Positions 26,933 through 36,075 of a DNA stretch of 64,000 nucleotides are shown piece after piece. Source of the stretch: Flavobacterium litorale (GTDB lineage Bacteria > Bacteroidota > Bacteroidia > Flavobacteriales > Flavobacteriaceae). The DNA lies in assembly GCF_019613795.1 (NCBI RefSeq), contig NZ_CP080429.1, forward strand, positions 1,145,501 through 1,209,500, in the 5' to 3' direction. A model generated the notes under the pieces. That model made no database searches. It had not been told where the DNA came from and was given only the letters and a program-made list of their open reading frames with translations. The translations under genes were made by a program, and so were the position numbers. Numbering within the stretch: position 1 is the stretch's first letter; every line of letters starts with the position of its first letter.

Positions 26933-27712
26933 TTATATTATAAGCTCGGCGTACGATTTTTTAGCAGCCTCATAACCAATGTCAAAAATTTCCCCCATTT
27001 TAACTTTGTTTGTTTCAAACGTATTGTAGGGGGCTAAATTATTAGGGCTTATAACCCAGTCGCACAACATAGACTTGTGCATATTACTGTTGGCAGAGAG
27101 CAAATCGTAGGCGCGTGCAACAACCGATTTTATATTTTTTAAATCAGATGCTTCTACTTTTTGCATGGGTCCTAAATATACTCCTATAAGCGTTTCGCAT
27201 CTGCCTTGTAATATATCGGTAGGGAAGTGGTTTAGTATACCGCCATCGCTATACAGTTTGCCATTTATCTCGTAAGGGGCTATAATACCAGGGAATGCTG
27301 CCGAAGCCAATATGGCATCGAGTATTTTTACTTCGGGTGGGAATACGTGTAATTTACCCGATACAATGTTTGTTGCAGTAATGTGCAATCGGAAAGGAGA
27401 ATCGCCAATAGTAGCATCTTTAAAAACGGGTTTAAAATAGTTTTTAAAAGCATCGGCATCTATAAAACCAGCTTTACGAAATGTAAAGTGTTTCCAGTGA
27501 AAAAAGTATATGGAACGAAAGAAGTCTAAAATTTCCTCTGGTTTTTTACCCCAGGCATATAAGGCTGCTACAATAGCTCCCGAACTTGTACCGGCAAGGT
27601 GGTGCGGAACAATGTTTTCTTCTTCAAAAAACTTGAGTGCTCCAGCATGTGCAATACCTTTGGTACCCCCGCCCGAAAGTGTAATGCCAATAGTACTATC
27701 TTTAAACTTCAT
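26933..27712 (-). CDS. Patatin-like phospholipase
   Basis: 259-residue patatin-fold lipid acyl hydrolase. The oxyanion loop is SGGGTKG (residues 13-19), the nucleophile elbow GTSSG has S43, and the partner Asp of the Ser-Asp dyad is D156 in [11 protein letters not shown]. There is no signal peptide from ATG 27712, so it is predicted cytoplasmic or membrane-peripheral. The frame continues upstream to 27811, but that extension has no patatin-like residues and overlaps the divergent promoter at 27784-27791. An in-frame ATG at 27757 is an alternative start. Confidence 0.9.
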   Translation of the reverse strand: MKFKDSTIGITLSGGGTKGIAHAGALKFFEEENIVPHHLAGTSSGAIVAALYAWGKKPEEILDFFRSIYFFHWKHFTFRKAGFIDADAFKNYFKPVFKDATIGDSPFRLHITATNIVSGKLHVFPPEVKILDAILASAAFPGIIAPYEINGKLYSDGGILNHFPTDILQGRCETLIGVYLGPMQKVEASDLKNIKSVVARAYDLLSANSNMHKSMLCDWVISPNNLAPYNTFETNKVKMGEIFDIGYEAAKKSYAELII

Positions 27713-27783
27713 GGTTATAAATTGTAGTACTAAATTACACTTTTTTCTTAATTCCATTTTTTTTGTTTCTGTAAAACTTGATG

Positions 27784-27791
27784 TAAATTTG
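27784..27791 (+). promoter_or_regulatory. Promoter -7 box for the thioredoxin-like gene
   Basis: TAAATTTG, an exact TAnnTTTG match 18 bp before ATG 27810. Confidence 0.55.
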
Positions 27792-27809
27792 TAGTAAAAT
27801 GGAAACAAC

Positions 27810-28421
27810 ATGCAAAATGCACTTATTACGAATAGTTTAGAGCAAAGTTATTCGTACACGGAATACAGAAATCACGTTACACATTTATTACTCGATGGCT
27901 TATCTACTGGCGATACGCAATCGGAAGAGTTAACAAATTACAGCTCGTTGAACGAAGTACGTATGAACCGCTTGGATAAAACGATACAACTAACCCCTGA
28001 AGTTATTGAGCGTTTAAATGCAATACAGCGCAAATATGTTTTTTTAGTACTATCCGAAGGCTGGTGTGGCGACGCTGCACAACTATTACCTGTTATGGAA
28101 AAAATGGCAAGTGCAACCGATAAGCTGGAGTTGCGCATTGTACTTAGAGATGAAAATAGCGAGTTAATGGATGGTTTTTTAACCAACGGTGGTAGAGCAA
28201 TACCGAAGTTAATTTTAGTTGCTGCTGAAGATAACACGGTTATGGGCAATTGGGGACCCCGACCTGCTGGAGCTACAAAACTGGTTAAAGATGCAAAAGC
28301 AAAGGATGGTGTAGTAACGCAAGAAACTAAAACCGAGTTACAAAAATGGTACTTAAAGGATAAAGGTATTAGTACTATGGAGGAGATAACAGATTTACTT
28401 GAGAGCGCAGAAAAACAGTAG
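27810..28421 (+). CDS. Thioredoxin-family protein with a single active-site Cys
   Basis: 203 residues, no signal peptide. The thioredoxin fold starts around residue 60, with the motif LSEGWCGDAAQ: C86 is present but the second Cys is replaced by D88. The cis-Pro segment is GGRAIPKLIL. From memory, this form with WCGD is widespread in Bacteroidota. Without the resolving cysteine it cannot do the normal dithiol exchange alone; a monothiol or peroxide/bacillithiol-type role is possible but unproven. It abuts the convergent YiiX-like gene with one base between stops. Confidence 0.85.
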   Translation: MQNALITNSLEQSYSYTEYRNHVTHLLLDGLSTGDTQSEELTNYSSLNEVRMNRLDKTIQLTPEVIERLNAIQRKYVFLVLSEGWCGDAAQLLPVMEKMASATDKLELRIVLRDENSELMDGFLTNGGRAIPKLILVAAEDNTVMGNWGPRPAGATKLVKDAKAKDGVVTQETKTELQKWYLKDKGISTMEEITDLLESAEKQ

Positions 28422-28422
28422 T

Positions 28423-29061
28423 TTATTGTACTGTACCAATAATATCTATTTTATCAGAAGTTGATATGCCTCCAGGGTTACAGCCAGGTAATCCTTCGGG
28501 TATTGGCTTACCAATGTTTTTATAGTAGGTTACCCAAGCAGGAAAAAATTCGTTGGTATTGGGTTGCTTGTACGTCATGGGGTATAGTTTAAAAAAAGGT
28601 GTACCCGAATAAGCAAACATAAATGCATCGTAAATAAGTTCCGAGCAATAATAACTGTCGTTACCATATATGTATTCATCATCATACGGCACTCCTATTT
28701 GCTGTAAGGAGAAGTTTGTTGCTAAAGGAATAATGTAACGGTATTGTTTTTTAAGCCTCCCCACGTACATGGGTTTGGTTGTGTTTTTAGAGAATTCTTT
28801 TAGCGTAGTAAGGCGTACTGCATTGCCAGCAGCTTCTATTACATATATAGTATCGTTTTTGTGGTATACCATACCCATGTGGCTAAAATTGTTACCATTA
28901 TATCCTTCGGTAACGGCCTCTATGGCATCGCATAAAGGACCACAATCCATATCCTGGAAAATAAGGTCGCCATCCTGCAAATCTACATTTTGAGCAAAAG
29001 CAGGAAGCATAGTTAGTGCTATAAATACGTATAATAGTTTAATTTTCAACTTCATTTTCAA
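28423..29061 (-). CDS. YiiX/YebB-like NlpC/P60-superfamily cysteine hydrolase
   Basis: 212 residues. Signal peptide to about residue 24 (PAFAQ), then a permuted NlpC/P60 (papain-like) fold. H61 in NFSHMGMV and C139 in YYCSELIYDAF are the likely catalytic pair, with the entry motif LQDGDLIFQD. The family hydrolyses amide bonds, possibly in peptidoglycan or lipoprotein substrates. Its 5' end overlaps truB by 23 bp, so it is probably cotranscribed as the tail of the ftsX operon. A second ATG lies two codons downstream. Confidence 0.87.
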   Translation of the reverse strand: MKMKLKIKLLYVFIALTMLPAFAQNVDLQDGDLIFQDMDCGPLCDAIEAVTEGYNGNNFSHMGMVYHKNDTIYVIEAAGNAVRLTTLKEFSKNTTKPMYVGRLKKQYRYIIPLATNFSLQQIGVPYDDEYIYGNDSYYCSELIYDAFMFAYSGTPFFKLYPMTYKQPNTNEFFPAWVTYYKNIGKPIPEGLPGCNPGGISTSDKIDIIGTVQ

Positions 29062-29737
29062 AGGTTTCAGGTGCTATTGCATCAGTAACAGAGAAGTTAC
29101 CTATTTTAGTACGGCGTAATGCCGTAAGGTGCGCACCCGATTGTAGTGCTTTACCATAATCGTACGCTAACGACCGAATGTAAGTGCCCTTACTGCAAAC
29201 TACCCTAAAATCAACTTCGGGTAGTGCAATACGCGTAATTTCAAACTCGTGTATGGTGGTTTTACGTGATGCAATTTCGACTTCTTCACCTTTACGCGCA
29301 TGCTCGTACAGGCGTTTCCCATCTTTTTTTATGGCAGAAAAAATAGGTGGTTTTTGGTCTATTTCACCCAAGAATTGTGGAATGGTGTTTTGGATGAGGT
29401 TTTCATCAATATGATCTGTAGCAAAAGTGGCATCTATTTCGGTTTCCAAATCGTACGATGGTGTTGTAGCGCCAATGTAAAAGGTACCCGTGTACTCTTT
29501 TTCCATGCCCTGTAACTCGGTAATTTGTTTGGTAAATTTACCCGTACAAATTATAAGTAAACCTGTAGCCAAAGGGTCTAGCGTGCCTGCGTGCCCTACC
29601 TTTATTTTTTTAAGCCCAAGGTGCTTTTTTAAGCTCCACTTTATTTTATTTACTGCCTGAAAGGAGCTCCATGTTAGCGGTTTATCTATAAGTAGAATTT
29701 TTCCGTTGGTAAAATCTTCGGGTGTTGCCAAACTCAA
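29039..29737 (-). CDS. truB: tRNA pseudouridine(55) synthase
   Basis: 232 residues. Makes pseudouridine 55 in the T loop of tRNAs. Conserved blocks: LLIDKPLTWSSFQAVNK and KVGHAGTLDPLATGLL with catalytic D54, the tyrosine-containing KEYTGTFYIGA, and VCSKGTYIRSLAYDYG. No C-terminal PUA domain is visible, as in the shorter bacterial forms. The uppP stop lies directly next to the truB start (29738/29737), so the operon is tightly packed. Confidence 0.96.
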   Translation of the reverse strand: MSLATPEDFTNGKILLIDKPLTWSSFQAVNKIKWSLKKHLGLKKIKVGHAGTLDPLATGLLIICTGKFTKQITELQGMEKEYTGTFYIGATTPSYDLETEIDATFATDHIDENLIQNTIPQFLGEIDQKPPIFSAIKKDGKRLYEHARKGEEVEIASRKTTIHEFEITRIALPEVDFRVVCSKGTYIRSLAYDYGKALQSGAHLTALRRTKIGNFSVTDAIAPETFENEVEN

Positions 29738-30547
29738 TTATTTATATATTGTAAAGTAGGCTAACAGTAGTGCGCCTGCTATTATACGGTACCATCCCCA
29801 AGGTTTAAAACCGTACTTTTTAATAAAACCTATAAAACCCTTAATAGCTATAATGGCTACAATAAAAGCAATTACATTACCCATAAGGAACATGGTAAGG
29901 TTCTCTGCCGATTGTGTGAGTAACTCGTACCCTTTAAGCCCTGTTTGCTCGTAACTTTTAAGAAAAATAGAGTAAATGGTTACGGCTGCCATAGTGGGTA
30001 CGGCAAGGAAGAACGAAAATTCTGCTGCGGTTTCGCGCGTTAACCCTTGTTGCATACCTCCAATTATAGAGGCTGCCGAACGGCTTGTACCAGGCATCAT
30101 GGCAAGGCATTGCCAAAAACCAATGGCTACCCCTTTTTTTATGGTAATAGTCTCTTCGGTTTTTACGGTTTGATTTTTAAAAAAGTTTTCAATAAATAAA
30201 AGTATAACACCACCTACTATAAGTACTATAGCAATAGGTACAGGGTCGCCCAAGGCTTCTTCTATAAGGTCGTCAAACAATAATCCGAGTACTAAGGCAG
30301 GTACAACGGCTGCTGCAAGTTTAATATAAAAATTGAATTTGGTGAAATCGAAAAACTTTTTCCAGTATAACGCTACTACGGCTAATATTGCCCCAAACTG
30401 TATGGATACCTGAAATAGTTTTACATAATCGTCTTCCTGAATGCCGTAGTACGAGCTGGCAAAAATCATGTGTGCGGTAGATGAAACGGGCAGGTACTCT
30501 GTAAGTCCTTCAATAATGGCAATAATAATAGCCTGATAAAAATCCAT
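29738..30547 (-). CDS. uppP: Undecaprenyl-diphosphatase (BacA type)
   Basis: Integral membrane enzyme of 269 residues that dephosphorylates undecaprenyl diphosphate to recycle the lipid carrier for peptidoglycan and O-antigen synthesis. Motifs: IEGLTEYLPVSSTAHM (residues 12-27, catalytic E13/E17 region) and MPGTSRSAASI near residue 150. About eight hydrophobic helices. Loss or excess of this enzyme changes bacitracin sensitivity in other bacteria. It overlaps the stop of the DUF3098 gene by one base. Confidence 0.96.
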   Translation of the reverse strand: MDFYQAIIIAIIEGLTEYLPVSSTAHMIFASSYYGIQEDDYVKLFQVSIQFGAILAVVALYWKKFFDFTKFNFYIKLAAAVVPALVLGLLFDDLIEEALGDPVPIAIVLIVGGVILLFIENFFKNQTVKTEETITIKKGVAIGFWQCLAMMPGTSRSAASIIGGMQQGLTRETAAEFSFFLAVPTMAAVTIYSIFLKSYEQTGLKGYELLTQSAENLTMFLMGNVIAFIVAIIAIKGFIGFIKKYGFKPWGWYRIIAGALLLAYFTIYK

Positions 30548-30867
30548 TATTTCTTTTTGATTTTAAAGTTTTTAATGGGCTGGTCTTTCGGAAAAGTTGT
30601 TTCGCTTTCCGTAACGGTAGTGTTATCATTATTGGGGTTTTTAAGTATGGCATATATAGTAATACCAAACCCAATAATTACTACGGTAGGTGCAAGGCGT
30701 ATTCTGCGGAAGCTAAAAATAGCATCGCTAAACACTTTAGGGTCGTCGCTACCGCCACCTGCCATTAATAAAAAGCCCAATGCAATTACACCCAAACCCA
30801 TTAGGAGTATTTTATAATTCAGCTTCTCAAACAAAAAATGCGTTTTTATTTCGTTATTATTTTTCAT
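30547..30867 (-). CDS. DUF3098 membrane protein
   Basis: 106 residues with two hydrophobic helices (about 18-36 and 60-76) separated by a polar stretch with SDDPKVFSDAIFSFRRIRLAP, a hallmark of DUF3098. The position between ftsX and uppP is, from memory, conserved in flavobacteria, which hints at a cell-envelope or division role. No biochemical function is known. The stop overlaps the uppP start. Confidence 0.88.
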   Translation of the reverse strand: MKNNNEIKTHFLFEKLNYKILLMGLGVIALGFLLMAGGGSDDPKVFSDAIFSFRRIRLAPTVVIIGFGITIYAILKNPNNDNTTVTESETTFPKDQPIKNFKIKKK

Positions 30868-30910
30868 CCGTTTTGTGTCATGTTTTTATTATTGCCTTAT
30901 GGCTATTGCC

Positions 30911-31783
30911 TTAATATAAGTCGTCAGTTCTTAAATTCAAGAAACGTTGTGTTGCAAAAAAAGTACTTATTGCCGTTATAATAATACCAAAGGCAAGTAC
31001 ACCACCAAATACAATGGCAGTAGGCATCCAATCTTCCCAAATATTAAGTACGGGTAATGCGGCGTCTAGGTAATATACAAACCATAGCAATGCACCAATA
31101 GCCAGCAACGAGCCTATTAGCCCCAGTTTGATACCACGCCATACAAACGGCTTACGGATAAACGATTTGGTAGCACCTACCATTTGCATGGTTTTTATGG
31201 TAAAACGGTGGTTGTATATGGATAATCGGAGGGCACTATTAATTAGTAGCATGGCAACAAATGCTAGTATACCACTAATTATAAGTATCCAAAGTGTTAT
31301 GGTTTTTATATTATCGTTTGCCATTTCTACCAGTACAAGGTCATAACTTACATCGGCAACTATGGGGTTGGCTCTTATGGCAACTTCAATATCCTTAATA
31401 CTATCGGTTTGTACGTAGTTTCCTTTTAGGTGAATATCGTACGAATTCAGCAGCGGGTTACTATCCAAAAGCGATTCATAATCGCCCATAATATCCTTGT
31501 TGTTTTGCGCTGCCTCTTCTTTAGAAACATATACAAAATCCTTTATATAGGTCGCCTCCTTTAAGTTGTTGCCAAACGCCTGCATGGCATCGTCAGTAGC
31601 ATCTTTCTTAAAAAATACCGTCATCGGGATGTTTTCTTTCACATAGCTCGATATTTTCTCGGTATTAATCACAAAAAGCCCCAGCGCCCCAAGTAAAGTT
31701 AGTACAATAAAAATACTAAGTACCACCGAAAAATACGAAGAAATAAGCCGTCTTTTCTGGAATTTTTCAAAGGATGATGCCAT
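30911..31783 (-). CDS. ftsX: Cell-division permease FtsX
   Basis: 290 residues, four predicted membrane helices (about 20-42, 168-190, 215-240, 260-282), with a periplasmic loop of about 125 residues after the first. The N-terminus (RRLISSYFSVVLSIFIVLTL) and the MQMVGATKSFIRKPF motif, the FtsE-coupling helix, are family-typical. FtsX works with the ATPase FtsE to switch on peptidoglycan hydrolases at the septum. ftsE is not adjacent here. It is the first gene of a run ftsX, DUF3098, uppP, truB. Confidence 0.94.
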   Translation of the reverse strand: MASSFEKFQKRRLISSYFSVVLSIFIVLTLLGALGLFVINTEKISSYVKENIPMTVFFKKDATDDAMQAFGNNLKEATYIKDFVYVSKEEAAQNNKDIMGDYESLLDSNPLLNSYDIHLKGNYVQTDSIKDIEVAIRANPIVADVSYDLVLVEMANDNIKTITLWILIISGILAFVAMLLINSALRLSIYNHRFTIKTMQMVGATKSFIRKPFVWRGIKLGLIGSLLAIGALLWFVYYLDAALPVLNIWEDWMPTAIVFGGVLAFGIIITAISTFFATQRFLNLRTDDLY

Positions 31784-31870
31784 AAACTATATTTTAGCGG
31801 TAAAAATAATAAAGAAATTTGGTAAACATAATTTATAACGGGCAAAGTTTCCACTTTCGTACAATAAACG

Positions 31871-31878
31871 TAAATTTG
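31871..31878 (+). promoter_or_regulatory. Promoter -7 box for leuS
   Basis: TAAATTTG, an exact TAnnTTTG match, 64 bp before the ATG. It leaves a leader of about 58 nt; no T-box or leader peptide was recognised in it. Confidence 0.55.
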
Positions 31879-31942
31879 CCCTCCATACAGAATTGAGGTT
31901 TTTTATACCTTATAAGCTAAGAACATAAGCGACTAAAACAAA

Positions 31943-34900
31943 ATGAAATACAACCCAAACGCAATAGAAGCCAAGTGGCAAAAATACTGGGCAGATAACA
32001 AGACTTTTAAGGCAGAAGATGCTACGGATAAACCAAAATATTACGTGCTCGATATGTTTCCTTACCCATCGGGGGCGGGGCTACACGTAGGGCATCCGCT
32101 AGGGTATATTGCGTCTGATATTTATGCGCGCTACAAACGCCACCAAGGTTTTAATGTATTGCACCCGCAGGGGTACGATAGTTTTGGGCTTCCTGCCGAG
32201 CAGTATGCCATACAAACAGGGCAACACCCCGCTATTACTACCGAAACAAATATTAAGCGTTACCGCGAGCAGTTAGACAAAATTGGTTTTTCATTCGATT
32301 GGGATAGAGAGGTACGCACCTCCAACCCTGAATATTATAAGTGGACACAATGGATATTTATTCAACTGTTTAACTCATGGTATAATAACGATACCAATAA
32401 AGCAGAAAGCATTTGCACACTAATAGCAAAGTTTGAATCCAACGGTAACGAGGGTATTAACGCGGTTTGTGATGATAATATTGAGCCATTTACAGCAAAC
32501 GACTGGAATGGTTATAGTAAAGAGCGACAAGAAAAAATATTACTACAATATAGGCTTACCTACCTTGCCGAGACTGAAGTAAATTGGTGCCCTGCACTAG
32601 GTACAGTTTTAGCCAACGATGAGATTGTAAATGGCGTATCGGAAAGGGGAGGGCATCCTGTTGTCCGTAAAAAAATGACCCAGTGGAGTATGCGTATATC
32701 GGCGTATGCCGAGCGTTTACTAGAAGGGTTAAATACAATTGACTGGACGGAATCGTTAAAGGAAAGCCAACGCAATTGGATAGGGAAATCGGTAGGGGCA
32801 GCGGTAACTTTTAATGTCCTCACCCCTAGCCCCTCTCCAGCGAAGAGGGTAACGGAAAAGGCTAATCAGGGTTATATGACGGCTGATAGCAGTATGGCTA
32901 AACAACTTGTAGCTAATGCTCGTAGTAACCGAAAAGAGCCGACACCTGCCGAAGCATTGCTTTGGGAAGCTGTTCGGAATAAAAAATTGGGCTATAAAAT
33001 AAGAAGGCAGCATCCTATTGGAGTTTTTATAGCAGATTTTGTTTGTCTTGAAAAGCGACTTATAATTGAAGTTGATGGTGGTTATCACAGTACTATAGAA
33101 CAAGTAGAACTGGATGAAGCACGCACGCTAGAACTGGAGCAAAAGCATAACTTTAAGGTAATTCGGTTTACTAACGATGAGGTTATTAACAGTTCAGAAC
33201 AAGTAATCAATTCAATTAAAACAGTATTAAACGAAAGAGCATCCTACGAAAATAGCCGTGCTCCCCTCTCCGATGGAGAGGGGTCGGGGGTGAGGCAAAT
33301 AGAAGTATTTACAACACGCCCTGATACTATTTTTGGCGTTAGTTTTATGACGCTTGCACCCGAGCACGAATTGGTAACCGAAATTACAACACCCCAGCAA
33401 AAAGAAGCTGTAGCGCAATATATAGAAGCAACGGCAAAACGTAGCGAGCGCGACCGTATGGCAGATGTAAAAACCATATCGGGTGTGTTTACGGGAGCGT
33501 ATGCTGAGCATCCGTTTACCAAAGAACCTGTACCGATATGGATAGGCGATTATGTACTGGCAGGCTATGGCACGGGGGCTGTAATGGCAGTACCTTGTGG
33601 CGACCAACGCGATTATGACTTTGCTAAACATTTCGGCATCGAGATAAAAGACATCTTTGCAGGAGTAGATAGTAGCGAAGAAGCTTACGCAAGTAAGGAT
33701 AATGTAACGCTACAAAAATCTGATTTCCTTAATGGATTAGATTATAAAGCAGCTACTAAAAAAGCTATTGCAGCTCTAGAAGAAATAGGGCAGGGTATGG
33801 GTAAAACCAATTACCGCCTGCGCGATGCTGTATTTAGCCGCCAACGTTATTGGGGAGAACCCTTTCCAGTATATTATGTAAACGGTATGCCGCAAATGAT
33901 AGCTACCGAGCATTTACCCATACGTTTACCCGAAGTAGAAAAATACTTACCTACCGAAGATGGGCAACCACCATTAGGTAACGCAACAACATGGGCGTGG
34001 AGTACTACCCAAAATAAAGTAGTAGATAACGACCTTATAGATAACCAAACTATTTTCCCGCTAGAGCTAAACACTATGCCAGGTTGGGCTGGTAGCTCGT
34101 GGTACTGGTTGCGCTATATGGATGCCCATAACGAAAACGAATTTGTAAGCGAAGAAAGCCAAAGCTATTGGCAAAATGTAGATTTATACATAGGCGGTAG
34201 CGAGCATGCTACAGGGCACTTACTATACAGCCGTTTTTGGAATAAGTTTTTAAAAGACAGAGGTTTTGTACTACAAGATGAGCCTTTTAAAAAACTGATT
34301 AACCAAGGAATGATATTGGGTACTAGCGCCATTGTTTATAGAGTTTCTGGAACTGATAAGTATGTTTCTAAGAATCTTAAGAAAGATTACGAGGTGGAAG
34401 AGTTGCGTGTTGATGTAAACATTGTAAACGCTTCTGATGAAATAGATATAGATAGACTTAGAGATTGGATGCCTCAGTTTAAGGGTGCTGAATTTATTCT
34501 TGAAGATGGCAAATATATTGTAGGTAGAGAAGTTGAGAAAATGTCAAAACGTTGGTTTAACGTAGTAAACCCCGATGATATTTGCGAGCAGTATGGTGCT
34601 GATACCCTGCGTATGTACGAAATGTTCCTTGGTCCACTTGAGCAAGCCAAGCCTTGGAATACCGCAGGTATTACAGGTGTTTCAGGTTTTCTTAAAAAAT
34701 TATGGAAGTTGTATTGTAACGATAACGGGCTTATTGTTACCAATAACGAGCCAAGCAAAGAGGCTTACAAAATACTGCACCGTACCATTAAAAAAGTACA
34801 GGAAGATATCGAGAATTTCTCGTTTAATACCTCAGTAAGTTCGTTTATGATAGCCGTTAACGAGTTAACCGCTATTAAATGCCACGAACGCGCCATACTG

Positions 34901-35218
34901 GAGCCATTAGCAATATTAATATCGCCTTATGCACCCCACATTGCAGAGGAGTTATGGAGCCAATTGGGCAATACGGGTAGCATTGCCAAAGTGCCATTCC
35001 CAGAGTTTAACCCACAACATTTGGTAGAAAGCAGTAAAGAATACCCTGTATCGTTTAACGGTAAAATGCGTTTTAAAATAGAATTACCCTTGGATATGCC
35101 AATAGACGAAATAGAAAAAACCATACTTGCTGATGAGCGTACACAACAACAACTCGGCGGACGCGAGCCTAAAAAGGTAATTATAGTACCTGGCAAAATC
35201 ATCAATATTGTGGGATAA
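31943..35218 (+). CDS. leuS: Leucine--tRNA ligase with nested DUF559 endonuclease-like domain
   Basis: Class I synthetase charging tRNA-Leu, 1091 residues. The Rossmann catalytic core carries HVGH (48-51, HIGH motif) and KMSKR (866-870). The CP1 editing domain has TTRPDTIFG at 457-465 and [19 protein letters not shown]. The C-terminal anticodon-binding helices follow. Residues 293-451 do not belong to LeuRS: they encode a DUF559 domain and the two repeat ends of an inserted element. Without it the enzyme would be about 932 residues, the usual flavobacterial size. The insertion lies at the loop entering CP1 (VTFNV before, IEVFTTRP after) and keeps the frame open. No second leuS is visible here, so this copy is presumably functional. 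Confidence 0.97.
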   Translation: MKYNPNAIEAKWQKYWADNKTFKAEDATDKPKYYVLDMFPYPSGAGLHVGHPLGYIASDIYARYKRHQGFNVLHPQGYDSFGLPAEQYAIQTGQHPAITTETNIKRYREQLDKIGFSFDWDREVRTSNPEYYKWTQWIFIQLFNSWYNNDTNKAESICTLIAKFESNGNEGINAVCDDNIEPFTANDWNGYSKERQEKILLQYRLTYLAETEVNWCPALGTVLANDEIVNGVSERGGHPVVRKKMTQWSMRISAYAERLLEGLNTIDWTESLKESQRNWIGKSVGAAVTFNVLTPSPSPAKRVTEKANQGYMTADSSMAKQLVANARSNRKEPTPAEALLWEAVRNKKLGYKIRRQHPIGVFIADFVCLEKRLIIEVDGGYHSTIEQVELDEARTLELEQKHNFKVIRFTNDEVINSSEQVINSIKTVLNERASYENSRAPLSDGEGSGVRQIEVFTTRPDTIFGVSFMTLAPEHELVTEITTPQQKEAVAQYIEATAKRSERDRMADVKTISGVFTGAYAEHPFTKEPVPIWIGDYVLAGYGTGAVMAVPCGDQRDYDFAKHFGIEIKDIFAGVDSSEEAYASKDNVTLQKSDFLNGLDYKAATKKAIAALEEIGQGMGKTNYRLRDAVFSRQRYWGEPFPVYYVNGMPQMIATEHLPIRLPEVEKYLPTEDGQPPLGNATTWAWSTTQNKVVDNDLIDNQTIFPLELNTMPGWAGSSWYWLRYMDAHNENEFVSEESQSYWQNVDLYIGGSEHATGHLLYSRFWNKFLKDRGFVLQDEPFKKLINQGMILGTSAIVYRVSGTDKYVSKNLKKDYEVEELRVDVNIVNASDEIDIDRLRDWMPQFKGAEFILEDGKYIVGREVEKMSKRWFNVVNPDDICEQYGADTLRMYEMFLGPLEQAKPWNTAGITGVSGFLKKLWKLYCNDNGLIVTNNEPSKEAYKILHRTIKKVQEDIENFSFNTSVSSFMIAVNELTAIKCHERAILEPLAILISPYAPHIAEELWSQLGNTGSIAKVPFPEFNPQHLVESSKEYPVSFNGKMRFKIELPLDMPIDEIEKTILADERTQQQLGGREPKKVIIVPGKIINIVG
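32818..32838. repeat. Left terminal inverted repeat of the leuS element
   Basis: 21 nt beginning CCTCACCCCTAGCC. It matches the complement of 33275-33295 at 18 of 21 positions; the mismatches are the three central bases. Just inside it, CCCTCT (32831-32836) and AGAGGG (32844-32849) form a 6-bp hairpin. In frame it encodes LTPSPSP. Confidence 0.88.
33263..33295. repeat. Right terminal inverted repeat and hairpin of the leuS element
   Basis: CCCCTCTCC (33263-33271), loop GAT, and GGAGAGGGG (33275-33283) form a perfect 9-bp hairpin that runs on into TCGGGGGTGAGG. Bases 33275-33295 mirror the left repeat. In frame it encodes [11 protein letters not shown]. Confidence 0.88.
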
Positions 35219-35325
35219 TTTTTCAGAAAATTTTAGTAGCTATGCTCGTTTAGTATTAAATAAAGCAGGTTTTGGCACGTGGTTTGGTTAGTCAAATTTA
35301 ATCAATACGTAAAACCTATACTATT

Positions 35326-36012
35326 ATGAAAAAAACTCTATTATTTGTTGTAGTGTGTGTAATAGGCATTCCATTTATGTCTTTAGCGCAAGAAACCACT
35401 TACTCAGACACCAACGATGACGATAAGGTCTTAAATTGGTATTTCGCCGCAGGTGTTGCCGTAACCAACGATTATAAAATAAACGAAAACCTTGCTGCTG
35501 CAGGTATGCCAGAACTGAACAATGTTATGCCCGAAATTACTTTCGGATATATGGTAAAGGGTACAAAGTTATTAATGGACTTTGAAATTAATACTGCTTT
35601 TATGGATGAAAGAACTAGTACCGACAGGATACAGTCAGTAGCTTTTGGCTTTAAACTTAGGGGGCATTACATACCCTATAGCACAGAAAACTTTTTCCTA
35701 TCGGGAGGTGTCGATCTTTCGTACCTCAATAACAGGTTCAATTTATACAGTAGGGGCAATGTAATTGATTTGAATGATTTAAACCCCAGTACTCATACAG
35801 GGCATATTAGCTTATATAACGAGCAGTTTTACGTAGGTCCGTCAATAGCATTTGGAGCATTTCAAAAAAGCTCATTTCCAATACGATTAAACGTAGGGTA
35901 CGAATTCTCCGCTATAAATGGCAAATGGCGTTCAGATTTTGCCAATGTAGCTAATGACTTTAGGGAGGACGTACAGGGGCGTTTTTATGCCAAGCTTGCA
36001 CTGCTTTTTTAG
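35326..36012 (+). CDS. Outer-membrane beta-barrel protein, 228 aa
   Basis: Signal peptide MKKTLLFVVVCVIGIPFMSLAQ. Amphipathic strands include WYFAAGVAVTND, FLSGGVDLSYL, FYVGPSIAFGAF and LNVGYEFSAI, and the C-terminus is AKLALLF with a final Phe. This fits an 8- to 10-stranded outer-membrane barrel. No function is assignable. It is a single gene between leuS and the metallopeptidase, and a perfect palindromic terminator follows. Confidence 0.82.
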   Translation: MKKTLLFVVVCVIGIPFMSLAQETTYSDTNDDDKVLNWYFAAGVAVTNDYKINENLAAAGMPELNNVMPEITFGYMVKGTKLLMDFEINTAFMDERTSTDRIQSVAFGFKLRGHYIPYSTENFFLSGGVDLSYLNNRFNLYSRGNVIDLNDLNPSTHTGHISLYNEQFYVGPSIAFGAFQKSSFPIRLNVGYEFSAINGKWRSDFANVANDFREDVQGRFYAKLALLF

Positions 36013-36043
36013 CAACAATGTTAAAAAACATGACAGAAATATT

Positions 36044-36075
36044 TTTAAAGCCAATCTGTACAGATTGGCTTTAAA
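36044..36075 (+). terminator. Perfect palindromic terminator overlapping the next promoter
   Basis: A 32-nt perfect palindrome (16-bp stem, no loop bases beyond the turn) with core AGCCAATCTGTACAGATT and flanking A/T. Its last bases overlap the -7 box at 36072-36079. Confidence 0.8.

Larger units (their letters stand above)
32818..33295 (+). mobile_element. In-frame palindrome-bounded DUF559 element inside leuS
   Basis: A 478-bp segment bounded by 21-bp inverted repeats (18/21 identical), each linked to a small inner hairpin. It encodes LeuRS residues 293-451. The DUF559 domain covers about 318-430: [31 protein letters not shown] (D365), IIEVDGGYH (E376, D378, H382) and [12 protein letters not shown]. 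These are the conserved Vsr/PD-(D/E)XK-like residues of DUF559 proteins. An internal ATG at 32876 (M312) starts a peptide resembling free-standing DUF559 proteins. No target-site duplication is evident. The mobility mechanism is not known. Confidence 0.85.

Noticed and set aside
32380..32560. Possible insertion in leuS near residues 146-205
   Set aside because: The segment ([17 protein letters not shown]...) is, as I recall it, a normal part of flavobacterial LeuRS and has no repeat boundaries.
34320..34560. Possible second insertion in leuS (residues about 793-865)
   Set aside because: This segment ([12 protein letters not shown]...[18 protein letters not shown]) resembles the normal Bacteroidota LeuRS region before the KMSKS loop, so it is not foreign.
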